Assembly (NCBI RefSeq): GCF_033558715.1
Contig: NZ_CP114606.1
Location: 2,728,001 to 2,792,000, forward strand
Direction of reading: 5' to 3'
Length of the DNA: 64,000 nucleotides
DNA from: Acinetobacter sp. YWS30-1
GTDB lineage: Bacteria; Pseudomonadota; Gammaproteobacteria; Pseudomonadales; Moraxellaceae
Both the position numbers and the translations under genes were made by a program. Shown piece by piece: positions 25,343 to 34,174 of this stretch; position 1 is the first letter of the stretch, and the number at the start of each line of letters is the position of its first letter. The notes beneath the pieces were generated by a model. The model saw only the letters and a list, made by a program, of their open reading frames with translations, ran no database searches and was not told the DNA's origin.

Positions 25343-27004
25343 TTAAGCACCAATTTTGCGATATTTCTGACGCTTCGCTGCCAGATCATCGCCATATTTC
25401 TTACGGCGATACTCTTCAAACTCGGTATAGTTACCGGTGAAGAATTCTGGAGTCTCATCTTCAAATGACAAGATGTGAGTCGCAATACGGTCCAGGAACC
25501 AACGGTCATGCGATACCACCATCACACAGCCCGGGAAGACCAAAATCGCATCTTCTAACGCACGTAAAGTTTCTACGTCCAAGTCGTTTGATGGTTCATC
25601 GAGCAGGATTACGTTCGCACCTTGTTGCAGGATTTTCGCAAGTTGTAAACGGTTACGCTCACCACCTGACAATTCACCTACACGTTTTTGCTGATCTTGG
25701 CCTTTAAAGTTAAAGCGCCCAATATAAGCACGAGATGCAATTTCGTAATCACCCACTTTCAGGATATCCAGACCGCCAGACACTTCTTCCCAAACGGTTT
25801 TATTGTCATCCAGGGTGTCACGAATCTGACCCACATAAGCAACTTTTACAGAATCACCCAAAGTCACTGTACCAGTATCGGGTTGCTGTTCGCCCGTCAT
25901 CATACGGAACAATGTAGTTTTACCTGCACCGTTTGGACCTACGATACCGACAATCGCTGTTGGTGGTACTGTGAAAGACAAGTCTTTATACAGCAGTTTG
26001 TCACCAAACGATTTGCTAATCCCTTCAACTTCAACCACCTTGTTGCCCAGACGCGGACCAGGTGGAATATAGATTTCAGATGTTTCGTTACGTTGCTGGA
26101 ATTCACGAGAGTTAAGCTCTTCGAAACGCTCCATACGTGCTTTGTTTTTCTTCTGCTGGCCTTTCGCATTTGAACGAACCCATTCAAGTTCTTTTTTCAA
26201 TGCTTTAGCAAACGATTCTTCCTGCTTGTTCTCTTGTTCTAAACGCGCATTTTTCTGTTCCAGCCAAGAAGAATAGTTACCTTGGTAAGGAATACCATGT
26301 CCACGGTCAAGCTCCAGAATCCACTCGGCCACGTTATCAAGGAAGTAACGGTCGTGCGTAATCGCTACGATGGTGCCCGGGAAGTCTTTCAGGAAGCGTT
26401 CCAGCCAAGATACAGACTCTGCATCCAAGTGGTTAGTTGGTTCGTCGAGAAGCAGCATGTCTGGTTTAGACAGCAGTAAACGGCACAATGCAACACGACG
26501 GCGTTCACCACCTGAAAGCATGGTTACATCTGCATCCCATGCAGGCAGATTTAATGCTGCTGCAGCCTGTTCCAGCTGGTTATTCAGGTTATGCGCATCC
26601 CAAGTCTGGATAATTGCTTCCAGTTTTTCCTGCTCTTTTGCTAGTGCATCGAAGTCTGCATCTGGATCTGCATAGTCTGCAAATACCTGATCAAGGCGCT
26701 CTAATGCATCAAGTGCTTCACGTACGCCGTCTTCAACGTTGCCACGAACGTCTTTGGTTGGATCAAGTGGTGGTTCTTGCTCGAGGTAACCAATTTTGAT
26801 ACCCGGTTGCGCACGTGCTTCACCAGAGAAATCTTTATCTACGCCCGCCATAATACGAAGCAAAGTAGATTTACCTGCACCGTTCAGACCAAGCACACCA
26901 ATTTTTGCGCCTGGGAAAAATGATAAGGAGATATCCTTGAGGATTTCGCGCTTTGGCGGAACCATCTTGGACACTCGGTTCATCGTATAAATATATTGGG
27001 CCAC
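25343..27004 (-). CDS. ettA: Energy-dependent translational throttle protein EttA (ABC-F ATPase)
   Basis: EttA is a ribosome-bound ABC-F ATPase that gates entry into the elongation cycle according to ATP/ADP ratio. Two ABC domains are visible, with Walker A GLNGAGKST and GPNGAGKTT, signature LSGGERRR and LSGGERNR, and Walker B LLLDEPTNHLD and ILLDEPSNDLD, separated by a charged linker. No transmembrane segments. The open frame extends 19 codons upstream, but the GTG at 27004 has an AGGAG site and gives AQYIYTMNRVSK and 553 aa, the normal EttA length. Confidence 0.95.
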   Translation of the reverse strand: MAQYIYTMNRVSKMVPPKREILKDISLSFFPGAKIGVLGLNGAGKSTLLRIMAGVDKDFSGEARAQPGIKIGYLEQEPPLDPTKDVRGNVEDGVREALDALERLDQVFADYADPDADFDALAKEQEKLEAIIQTWDAHNLNNQLEQAAAALNLPAWDADVTMLSGGERRRVALCRLLLSKPDMLLLDEPTNHLDAESVSWLERFLKDFPGTIVAITHDRYFLDNVAEWILELDRGHGIPYQGNYSSWLEQKNARLEQENKQEESFAKALKKELEWVRSNAKGQQKKNKARMERFEELNSREFQQRNETSEIYIPPGPRLGNKVVEVEGISKSFGDKLLYKDLSFTVPPTAIVGIVGPNGAGKTTLFRMMTGEQQPDTGTVTLGDSVKVAYVGQIRDTLDDNKTVWEEVSGGLDILKVGDYEIASRAYIGRFNFKGQDQQKRVGELSGGERNRLQLAKILQQGANVILLDEPSNDLDVETLRALEDAILVFPGCVMVVSHDRWFLDRIATHILSFEDETPEFFTGNYTEFEEYRRKKYGDDLAAKRQKYRKIGA

Positions 27005-27323
27005 GTAGGACTCCTCAATTGAAAAACCAAATGGGGGAAGAAACAAACTCCCCCTGCTCAATCATGAGCGAAAAAATAATCGGCTATTATACGCAGAAAG
27101 TCTTCAAAACATAAGCCATTCACGTGAAGTTAATGCCTTGTTACAAGTTTAATCCTGTTTATTTTTCAAACAGCATTTCTGACACCTAAACTTGCATTAT
27201 TTTATTGATGCTATATCGTTAATTAAGATATTCATTTGAATAAATATGCACTTTTCTTCATATTTCAAGTGCTAATATTTGAGCAGTTTCATTACAGCTA
27301 AAAACACAAGAAGACCAACGATC
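27005..27323. promoter_or_regulatory. Divergent spacer ettA / sulfhydrylase gene
   Basis: About 320 bp between divergent genes, AT-rich toward the right side. It must contain promoters for both. No riboswitch-like secondary structure or recognisable operator was found by eye. Confidence 0.45.
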
Positions 27324-28601
27324 ATGACTCATAAAGCAGAAACTTTAGCGATTCACGCAGGCTATAGCCCGGAACCTACTACTAAAGCTGTGGCAGTGCC
27401 AATTTATCAAACCACCTCATATGCCTTTGACAATACTCAGCACGGTGCCGATCTGTTTGACCTGAAAGTTCAGGGCAATATTTATACCCGCATTATGAAC
27501 CCTACCACAGCGGTGCTAGAACAACGTATTGCAGCTCTGGAAGGTGGTATTGGTGCGCTGGCTTTAGCTTCGGGTATGGCTGCGATTACCTATGCGATTC
27601 AGACCATTGCTGAAGCGGGTGACAATATTGCTTCGGTGTCCACTTTATATGGTGGCACCTATAACCTGTTTGCACATACCCTGCCTAAACAAGGGATCGA
27701 AGTTCGCTTCTTTGATTATCAAGACCCGGAAGCATTACGTGGCCTAATTGATGACAAGACCAAACTGGTTTTTGTGGAATCAATTGGAAACCCACTGGGC
27801 AATATTATTGACCTCGAAGCGATTTCCAAGATTGCCCATGAATATGGCGTACCAGTCATCGTTGATAATACGGTTGCCACCCCAGTCCTACAAAAATCTT
27901 TTGATTTCGGTGCCGACATCGTGGTGCATTCACTCACCAAATACATTGGCGGTCATGGTAATTCGATCGGCGGTATTATCGTGGATAGTGGCAAGTTCCC
28001 ATGGGGGCAACATGCCGAGCGTTTCCCTGCTCTGAATACACCTGATCCAAGCTATCACGGTGTCAATTATGTCGAAGCTTTAGGTGAAGCTGCCTATATC
28101 GCGCGTGCTCGTGTCGTACCTCTGCGTAATACCGGGGCAGCGATCAGCCCGCAAAATGTATTTTTAATTCTGCAAGGCTTGGAAACTTTGAGCCTGCGTA
28201 TGGAACGTCATACCGAAAATGCGCTGAAGGTTGCAGAATATTTGCAACAACATCCAAAAGTAAAATGGGTCAATTATGCCGGTCTGAAAGATCACCCGCA
28301 GCATGCTTTGGCACAAAAATATGTGAAAGGTAAACCGTCTGCCATTCTGACTTTTGGTGTAGAAGGTGGCCGTGAAGGCGGTGCCCGTTTTATCGATGCC
28401 CTGCAACTGTTCACCCGTCTGGTCAATATTGGGGATGCTAAGAGTCTCGCCTGTCATCCTGCAACCACCACCCACCGCCAGCTCAATCCTGAAGAGCTCA
28501 AATCAGCAGGTGTGAGTGAAGATATGGTTCGCTTATCGATTGGAATTGAACACATTGATGACCTGATTGCGGATCTGGAACAATCTCTTGCAGCAGTTTA
28601 A
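27324..28601 (+). CDS. metY: O-acetylhomoserine sulfhydrylase (O-acetylhomoserine aminocarboxypropyltransferase)
   Basis: PLP enzyme of the Cys/Met metabolism family that makes homocysteine (or related thioethers) from O-acetylhomoserine. From the ATG at 27324 (MTHKAETLAIHAGY) it has 425 aa. The PLP-lysine motif is VVHSLTKYIGGHGNSIGG; GSMAAIT-type and YGGTYNLF phosphate-binding segments are also present, and the C-terminal SLACHPATTTHRQL is typical. The open frame extends 15 codons further upstream without homology, so I use the internal ATG. O-succinylhomoserine-using paralogues cannot be excluded. Confidence 0.9.
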   Translation: MTHKAETLAIHAGYSPEPTTKAVAVPIYQTTSYAFDNTQHGADLFDLKVQGNIYTRIMNPTTAVLEQRIAALEGGIGALALASGMAAITYAIQTIAEAGDNIASVSTLYGGTYNLFAHTLPKQGIEVRFFDYQDPEALRGLIDDKTKLVFVESIGNPLGNIIDLEAISKIAHEYGVPVIVDNTVATPVLQKSFDFGADIVVHSLTKYIGGHGNSIGGIIVDSGKFPWGQHAERFPALNTPDPSYHGVNYVEALGEAAYIARARVVPLRNTGAAISPQNVFLILQGLETLSLRMERHTENALKVAEYLQQHPKVKWVNYAGLKDHPQHALAQKYVKGKPSAILTFGVEGGREGGARFIDALQLFTRLVNIGDAKSLACHPATTTHRQLNPEELKSAGVSEDMVRLSIGIEHIDDLIADLEQSLAAV

Positions 28602-28617
28602 GCGCCATTTTAAAGCA

Positions 28618-28650
28618 GAAAACTCCAGCAAAAATGCTGGAGTTTTTTTA
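28618..28650 (+). terminator. Terminator after the sulfhydrylase gene
   Basis: AAAACTCCAGCA-AAAA-TGCTGGAGTTTTTT, a perfect 12-bp stem plus U-tract, 17 bp after the stop. Confidence 0.92.
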
Positions 28651-28722
28651 TTTATTTTTTGAATACAATCACTTGCTTTGTGATTTATTTTCATGATAAA
28701 AATCAATTGAAACGGCGAACAC

Positions 28723-28755
28723 AATTAGAGCAATTACTCTAATTTTTATTTTATT
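28723..28755 (+). other. Inverted repeat AATTAGAG/CTCTAATT with T-rich tail in the acr1 leader region
   Basis: AATTAGAG-CAATTA-CTCTAATT followed by TTTATTTTATTTTC. It looks like a weak terminator or attenuator, about 140 bp upstream of acr1. AT-only flanks make chance possible. Confidence 0.4.
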
Positions 28756-28895
28756 TTCAATAGTTTAATGTATAGATTTTCTTAAATAATTAGTTATTAT
28801 ATTAGTACTCATCTTCGCTCTTATCTCTTTAGAGCCATCTTTGATTTTTTAATAAAAATAATTTGAACGCAGTCTTCAAATTAGGGATAACAAAC

Positions 28896-29783
28896 GTGAA
28901 AACTAGACTACAGAAACAATTGGAAAAACGTATTGCAGGTAAAACTGTTCTCATTACAGGCGCATCCAGTGGTATAGGTTTAACGACGGCACATCAGCTG
29001 GCAGATGCTGGCGCACATGTTTTACTGGTCGCGCGTACCAAAGACACCCTAGAACAAGTAAAAAAAGAAATTGAATCCAAAGGCGGTAAAGCTTCAGTAT
29101 TTCCATGTGATCTCAACAATATGGAATCCATTGATGAAGTGTCCAAACAGATTATTGCTTCAGTCGACCATATCGATATCCTGATTAACAATGCGGGCCG
29201 CTCGATTCGCCGTGCGGTGCATGAATCAGTAGATCGTTTTCATGATTTTGAACGTACCATGCAGCTAAATTATTTTGGTGCAGTGCGCCTGGTGATGAAT
29301 ATCCTGCCGCAAATGATGATTCGCCGTGCAGGTCATATCATCAATATCAGCTCGATTGGTGTATTGGCGAACGCCACCCGCTTCTCGGCTTATGTCGCAT
29401 CTAAAGCGGCACTGGATGCTTTCAGCCGCTGTCTGTCTGCAGAAGTCCATTCACATAAAGTTGCAATCACTTCAATTTATATGCCTTTGGTTCGTACACC
29501 AATGATCGCACCGACCAAGATTTATAAATATGTGCCTACCTTGTCTCCGGAACAGGCAGCCGAACTGGTTGCTTATGCGATTGTGAAACGTCCGAAGAAA
29601 GTGGCGACCAATCTGGGACGTCTGGCTTCGATTACCTATGCGATTGCACCAGACATCAACAATGTCCTGATGTCGATCGGTTATAACCTGTTCCCAAGCT
29701 CTTCAGCATCAGTGGGTCAGCCACAAAAACTGAACTGGGTGCAAAAGGCCTATGCACGGATCTTCCCGGGCGAGCACTGGTAA
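28896..29783 (+). CDS. acr1: Fatty acyl-CoA reductase Acr1 (short-chain dehydrogenase family)
   Basis: Acr1 reduces long-chain acyl-CoA to the fatty aldehyde with NADPH, the first step of wax ester synthesis in Acinetobacter. The protein shows the nucleotide motif TGASSGIG, NNAG, a catalytic Ser in ISSIGVLANATRFS and YVASK. Segments such as NNAGRSIRRAVHES, MPLVRTPMIAPTKIYKYV and the C-terminal YARIFPGEHW match the A. baylyi Acr1 I know. The GTG start at 28896 yields 295 aa, exactly the known Acr1 length. A TTG 33 bp upstream is less likely. Other wax genes (wax synthase, aldehyde reductase) are not nearby. Confidence 0.92.
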   Translation: MKTRLQKQLEKRIAGKTVLITGASSGIGLTTAHQLADAGAHVLLVARTKDTLEQVKKEIESKGGKASVFPCDLNNMESIDEVSKQIIASVDHIDILINNAGRSIRRAVHESVDRFHDFERTMQLNYFGAVRLVMNILPQMMIRRAGHIINISSIGVLANATRFSAYVASKAALDAFSRCLSAEVHSHKVAITSIYMPLVRTPMIAPTKIYKYVPTLSPEQAAELVAYAIVKRPKKVATNLGRLASITYAIAPDINNVLMSIGYNLFPSSSASVGQPQKLNWVQKAYARIFPGEHW

Positions 29784-29799
29784 TTTCTTCAAGAATATT

Positions 29800-29828
29800 C
29801 CGGCCGCCTACTGGCGGCTATTTTATTT
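29800..29828 (+). terminator. Terminator after acr1
   Basis: GCCGCC-TACT-GGCGGC followed by TATTTTATTT, 20 bp after the acr1 stop. Confidence 0.8.
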
Positions 29829-29998
29829 CTGTACTTTAGCGATTCAGCCGCTCAGGTTTATAATCTGAATGCGCCCAACGACACATCCTGTCTTTTCAGG
29901 CACAGATTTTTGCCGCAAATGCGACGAGATCACGTACACTATGGACGGATATTTCCTATCCATCTTTTTATATTCTGATTCAATTAATGGAAACCCTT

Positions 29999-30781
29999 AT
30001 GAACAACGTGCAATGGCTCGATGAAGTAAAATTTAACGAACAAGGTCTGATTCCTGCCATTGCCCAGCACCATCAAACTGGTCGTGTATTGATGGTCGCC
30101 TGGATGAACCGTGAAGCGCTGGCTTTAACTGCCGAAAAAAATCAGGCAGTATATTTCTCCCGCTCACGTAACAAGTTATGGCATAAGGGCGAAGAATCTG
30201 GCCATTTCCAAACTGTGCATGAAATCCGTCTGGACTGTGATGCGGATGTAATTATTTTACAGATTGAACAGCATGGTGGTATTGCCTGCCATACCGGCCG
30301 TGAATCATGTTTCTACCGTAAATTAACCCCAAATGGCTGGGAAATTGTGGATGCACAAATCAAAGATCCAGCAGCAATCTATGGTGAAAAATCAACAAAT
30401 CCACATACCCTTGCTATGAATGCCTCAACCGCTCAGTCTGAACAGGTTGAAGTATTGTCATACTTGGGCGAGATGATGGCAGAGCGTAAGAAAGCCGATC
30501 CGGAATCCTCTTATGTGGCCAAGCTGTACCATAAAGGCCTCAACAAGATTCTGGAAAAAGTCGGTGAAGAAAGCTTTGAGACCGTGATCGCGGCTAAAGA
30601 TTTCAAAACTGAAGCCTCTGAAGACAACAAGAATGACCTGATCTATGAAGTGGCTGATCTATGGTTCCATACCATTGTGATGCTCGGTTACTTCGACCTG
30701 GATCCGCAACTGGTCCTGAATGAACTGGCACGCCGTCAGGGTCTATCCGGTCTGGTTGAAAAAGCCAATCGCCAACATTAA
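29999..30781 (+). CDS. hisIE: Bifunctional phosphoribosyl-AMP cyclohydrolase / phosphoribosyl-ATP pyrophosphatase
   Basis: Catalyses steps 2 and 3 of histidine biosynthesis. The N-terminal HisI half (about residues 1-125) has [16 protein letters not shown], the Mg-binding RLDCDADV and the zinc Cys pair in [14 protein letters not shown]. The C-terminal HisE half has [32 protein letters not shown] and [13 protein letters not shown]. The ATG at 29999 ([14 protein letters not shown]) has a GGAA site and fits homologues; an in-frame ATG four codons upstream is possible. The fused form is common in gammaproteobacteria. The helicase gene follows 7 bp after the stop. Confidence 0.95.
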   Translation: MNNVQWLDEVKFNEQGLIPAIAQHHQTGRVLMVAWMNREALALTAEKNQAVYFSRSRNKLWHKGEESGHFQTVHEIRLDCDADVIILQIEQHGGIACHTGRESCFYRKLTPNGWEIVDAQIKDPAAIYGEKSTNPHTLAMNASTAQSEQVEVLSYLGEMMAERKKADPESSYVAKLYHKGLNKILEKVGEESFETVIAAKDFKTEASEDNKNDLIYEVADLWFHTIVMLGYFDLDPQLVLNELARRQGLSGLVEKANRQH

Positions 30782-30788
30782 ATCGTGA

Positions 30789-32303
30789 ATGAATCTACCT
30801 GTGTCTGATCTGCAAAAACCCAAAGCGACCTATGAGCAGGCAACTGCTATTGATAACGCACGTCTGGGAAAATCTTTTAAAGTCATTGCCTATGCGGGCA
30901 CAGGTAAAACTACGACCCTGCAAATGATCAGTGATGCCATGCCGGAACGGCGCGGCATGTATCTGGCGTTTAATAAATCCATTGCCTCAGAAGCACAAAA
31001 CAAGTTTCATCGTGGTGTCGACTGCCGTACTTTCCACTCCCTGGCTTTTCGCAGTGTTCCACGTGGAGTCACGGATAAACTACGCCTACCGCGTTTAAGT
31101 CCAAGCTTTATTGCCAAAGAATATCGCCTTGAACCGATGACCTTGCGCCGGATGATGGGCGGACGTTATGAAAAATATGTGCTGATGCCTTCGCGTCTGG
31201 CCAGTCTGGTTGCGAACGCAGTCGGCTATTTCTGCTCGACCAGTTCGCAATATCCCGCCCCGCGACATATTCAGGCACCGAGCTGGCTACACCCAGATGA
31301 TATTGAAGCATTGCAAAAGAAACTTTATCCAGCAGTTGAACGGCGTTGGTTAGAGTCAATTGATCCCAATCATCAGGCCGGGATTGGGCATGATATTTAC
31401 CTGAAACTTTGGGCATTGTCTGAGCCCAATATTCCTGCCGACTATGTGCTGTTTGATGAAGCACAGGATGCCGATCCGCTAATGCTTGGAATTTTGCTAA
31501 AACAGCGTAGCACTCAGGTCATCTATGTCGGCGATGCGCACCAGCAAATTTATGCCTGGCGTGGCGCAGTGAATGCCATGCAGCAGCTGCCGCTACCCGA
31601 ATCTCGTCTGACCACTTCCTTCCGTTTCGGGCCTGAAATTGCGCTGAATGCTAATGCGATTTTAGGAGCATTGAATGAAACCGTGCCCCTACTCGGCAAT
31701 CCGCACTTAAATTCCAAAGTGGTCAATAAACCGCACACTAAACTACGCGATGCGATTCTATGCCGGACCAATGCGCGTGCTATGGAACTATTACTTGCCG
31801 GTTTAGTACGTGGCGATAAAGTCAGCCTGCAAGCGGATCATGTCAAACTGAACCGTTTTGTTGATGCCGCTGCGATGCTGAAACAGGGCAAGCGTGTGGT
31901 TGATGTGCCTGAACTGGCCTGGTTTAACTCATGGCATGATGTACACGAATACTGTGAGACCAATGAAGGCAGTGATATCAAGCCTTTAGTCAAACTGGTT
32001 GATGAACATGGCACTGATCCCCTGAAAACTGCCCTCGCCAAAATCACCCCAATCGGACAAGCGGACTACATCATCTCTACCGCGCATAAGGCCAAAGGTC
32101 TGGAATGGGATCGTGTGCATATTGAAGATGACTACCAGTTCAAGCTGAATGAGAAAGACCATAAAATTAGTGACGAAGAGTTACGTCTGCTTTACGTGGC
32201 CTGTACTCGTGCTAAAGTAAGCTTAAATATTCATCACATTTATGACCTCATTCAACAACTGAAAATCAGGATGCCACAGTCACTGCGCCAAGCCGTTGGC
32301 TAA
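30789..32303 (+). CDS. UvrD/Rep-like superfamily 1 DNA helicase (Fbh1-like)
   Basis: A complete SF1A helicase of 504 aa. The motifs in order are: Q-type EQATAID, Walker A AYAGTGKTTTL (about 37), motif Ia YLAFNKSIA, Walker B LFDEAQDADP, motif III YVGDAHQQIYAWRGA, motif IV/V STAHKAKGLEWDRV and motif VI LLYVACTRAK. It lacks the long 1B/2B insertions and the nuclease domain of UvrD, RecB or AddA. The compact architecture and AFNKS and FHSLAFR segments resemble the Fbh1 branch. Probable role is displacement of recombinase or stalled-fork processing (inference). It is 7 bp from hisIE and 39 bp from the AAA ATPase gene, so probably co-transcribed. Confidence 0.88.
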   Translation: MNLPVSDLQKPKATYEQATAIDNARLGKSFKVIAYAGTGKTTTLQMISDAMPERRGMYLAFNKSIASEAQNKFHRGVDCRTFHSLAFRSVPRGVTDKLRLPRLSPSFIAKEYRLEPMTLRRMMGGRYEKYVLMPSRLASLVANAVGYFCSTSSQYPAPRHIQAPSWLHPDDIEALQKKLYPAVERRWLESIDPNHQAGIGHDIYLKLWALSEPNIPADYVLFDEAQDADPLMLGILLKQRSTQVIYVGDAHQQIYAWRGAVNAMQQLPLPESRLTTSFRFGPEIALNANAILGALNETVPLLGNPHLNSKVVNKPHTKLRDAILCRTNARAMELLLAGLVRGDKVSLQADHVKLNRFVDAAAMLKQGKRVVDVPELAWFNSWHDVHEYCETNEGSDIKPLVKLVDEHGTDPLKTALAKITPIGQADYIISTAHKAKGLEWDRVHIEDDYQFKLNEKDHKISDEELRLLYVACTRAKVSLNIHHIYDLIQQLKIRMPQSLRQAVG

Positions 32304-32342
32304 GGTAAAACATAGATGTAAAAATCACGCTACAGGTGATCC

Positions 32343-33737
32343 ATGCACATCGAAAAAATACAACTCAAACATGCTCTGCACTTTTCTAATATCCAGCTCG
32401 ATTTTGATCTGCAAAAATCACCTGTGACTTTAATTCTGGGTGATCAGGGTTCGGGTAAAACCACCTTGCTGCGCTTAAGTTATCAGGCTTTGACCTGGTT
32501 TTCTGCACGTTTTCGTGACTTGCGTACCGCAGGTTTAAGCATGTTGGATCAGGATATCCTGCAAAACCGCCTGCAATCCAAAATTGATATTCAGGTGCGT
32601 TTTCCTGATGATTTGGGATCATTGCCTGAATCAGCACAGGGAGAAGCAGCCCCTGCCCAATCCTGTTCCTGGCAGTTATATAAAACCTTAAATAGTCAGG
32701 GCATTGGCTTTGCCAAAGCGGAAACCCAGCAACTCGATGCCATGGTGAATCTCTATCAAAAGGCAAGACAACATGACCCTTTGCTCGGTCTGCCTATGGT
32801 CGCCTATTATCCGGCTGAACGCTTCGTCAATGAAATCAATATACTCAGCAAAAATAATCAGGCCATTTTTCAGACTGCGCATGCCTATGAAATTACCGCC
32901 ATTCCCTTTACGACTTTTGCACGTTTCTTTGAATGGTTTCGTGAAATCAGTGATATCGAAAATGCACAAAGTGCCAAGATCATTGACCAGATTCTAGATC
33001 AGGCGCTACAGCAATCGGATGATATACAAGCAGATCAGCTGGTCCAGCAAATTGAAAAAGCTAAAGCACATATGCATACACCGAGCCTGACTGCCTTGCG
33101 TGAAGCTTTATCCATTGTACTACCAGAACTTAGCCAGATTTATCTAGACTACCAGCCCAAGCTGCAATTGATGGTGCGTTATCAGGATCACACCTTTAGC
33201 TTTCAGCAGTTGTCGAGCAGTATCCGGAACTGGATTGCACTGGTGGGAGATGTTGTACGGCGCCTTTGTCTGCTTAATCCGCACAGCTTATTTCCCTGTC
33301 AGGAAGGTACTGGCATTTTACTGATTGATGAAATTGATCATCAACTGGATCAGGACATGGCCGCCGTCATTTTACCGCGTCTGCATCAGGCGTTTCCTAA
33401 CTTGCAGATTATTGTGACTGGAAACCGGCCGGAATTGCTGGAGCAGGCTCAGGATTTTCAGTGTCTAAAACTGGAAAATAAACAGGTGCATCCCATCCAT
33501 CTAAATCCAATGCAGGTTCAGTATGATCATTTTTATGCAGAGTTGCCGCTTGAGATGAGCCAAAATCATTCAGATATAGAAAAAGTTGAAGATGCACTTC
33601 AGGAACCAGAAATAGTCAACTTGACGGCTCAGTCTGTTTTGCAACTGATTCAGGAACAGCTAAGCACAGAACAGCAGCAAGAACTTTTACAACTGTTGAG
33701 TCAGGATAATTCACAAAGCCTGCCTCAATCTTCTTAA
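32343..33737 (+). CDS. AAA ATPase of the RecF/OLD-like type
   Basis: A 464-aa ATPase with the N-terminal pattern IEKIQLKHALHFSNIQLDF and Walker A LGDQGSGKTTLL (about residue 32). A long helical Gln-rich middle follows (about 90-290), then an ABC-type signature region near QQLSSSIRNW, Walker B GILLIDEIDHQLDQ and a switch-like IVTGNRPELL. The C-terminal 90 residues are acidic and Gln-rich with no TOPRIM nuclease motifs. The function is unknown; similarity to RecF, OLD and AbiEii-like ATPases is at the level of the ATPase fold. It follows the helicase gene. Confidence 0.8.
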   Translation: MHIEKIQLKHALHFSNIQLDFDLQKSPVTLILGDQGSGKTTLLRLSYQALTWFSARFRDLRTAGLSMLDQDILQNRLQSKIDIQVRFPDDLGSLPESAQGEAAPAQSCSWQLYKTLNSQGIGFAKAETQQLDAMVNLYQKARQHDPLLGLPMVAYYPAERFVNEINILSKNNQAIFQTAHAYEITAIPFTTFARFFEWFREISDIENAQSAKIIDQILDQALQQSDDIQADQLVQQIEKAKAHMHTPSLTALREALSIVLPELSQIYLDYQPKLQLMVRYQDHTFSFQQLSSSIRNWIALVGDVVRRLCLLNPHSLFPCQEGTGILLIDEIDHQLDQDMAAVILPRLHQAFPNLQIIVTGNRPELLEQAQDFQCLKLENKQVHPIHLNPMQVQYDHFYAELPLEMSQNHSDIEKVEDALQEPEIVNLTAQSVLQLIQEQLSTEQQQELLQLLSQDNSQSLPQSS

Positions 33738-34174
33738 CTAGTGCTGAAACGATAATGCAATTTAAAAATTAAAATCAGGATGCAAGAATAGGTTTTGATT
33801 TTCTGCATTCCTGATCAAGAAGTTATAAATTTTTATCAATAAATGCAGGGAGTTTGATCTTTATTTTCGGTCAAATTTGTACGAGATGTTCAAGCATGCA
33901 CCCCATATCAAAACCAAGCTTACGTATAATCTACAAGTTCTACATAAAAACATTGATGTTGTGGTTATCCTGTAATATGATCGGTTTTACTTGCAATTTT
34001 CGTTGTAAAATCGGAATTTGCTATCGTTTATAAGTTGCGCAATACAACTGTTTTATTCTGTTTGAATATCATTCTGGCTTTCAAGATCGAGAAGTTTTGG
34101 GTCGCTCTTTGCGGTCCTGTAATCCTTGAAAGATAAAGATTCACCCTAGGTTGACCTTAACCTATATCACGACA
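33738..34174. other. Spacer upstream of the Mrp operon
   Basis: About 440 bp with no plausible gene. It should contain the terminator of the preceding ATPase gene and the promoter and leader of the Mrp operon. A TTTGA...TCAAA inverted repeat (around 33851-33873) and a TAATAT near 33976 were seen, but neither forms a convincing terminator or promoter. Confidence 0.45.

Noticed and set aside
27005..27061. N-terminal extension of EttA (19 codons)
   Set aside because: The extension has no homology, while the GTG at 27004 has an AGGAG site and gives the normal length and the conserved AQYIYTMNRVSK start.
30789..33737. Gabija-like defence system (helicase plus OLD nuclease)
   Set aside because: The ATPase ends about 90 residues after Walker B, in a Gln-rich tail with no TOPRIM DxD motifs, and the pair is attached to hisIE in what looks like core genome. 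I kept it only as an unexplained pair.
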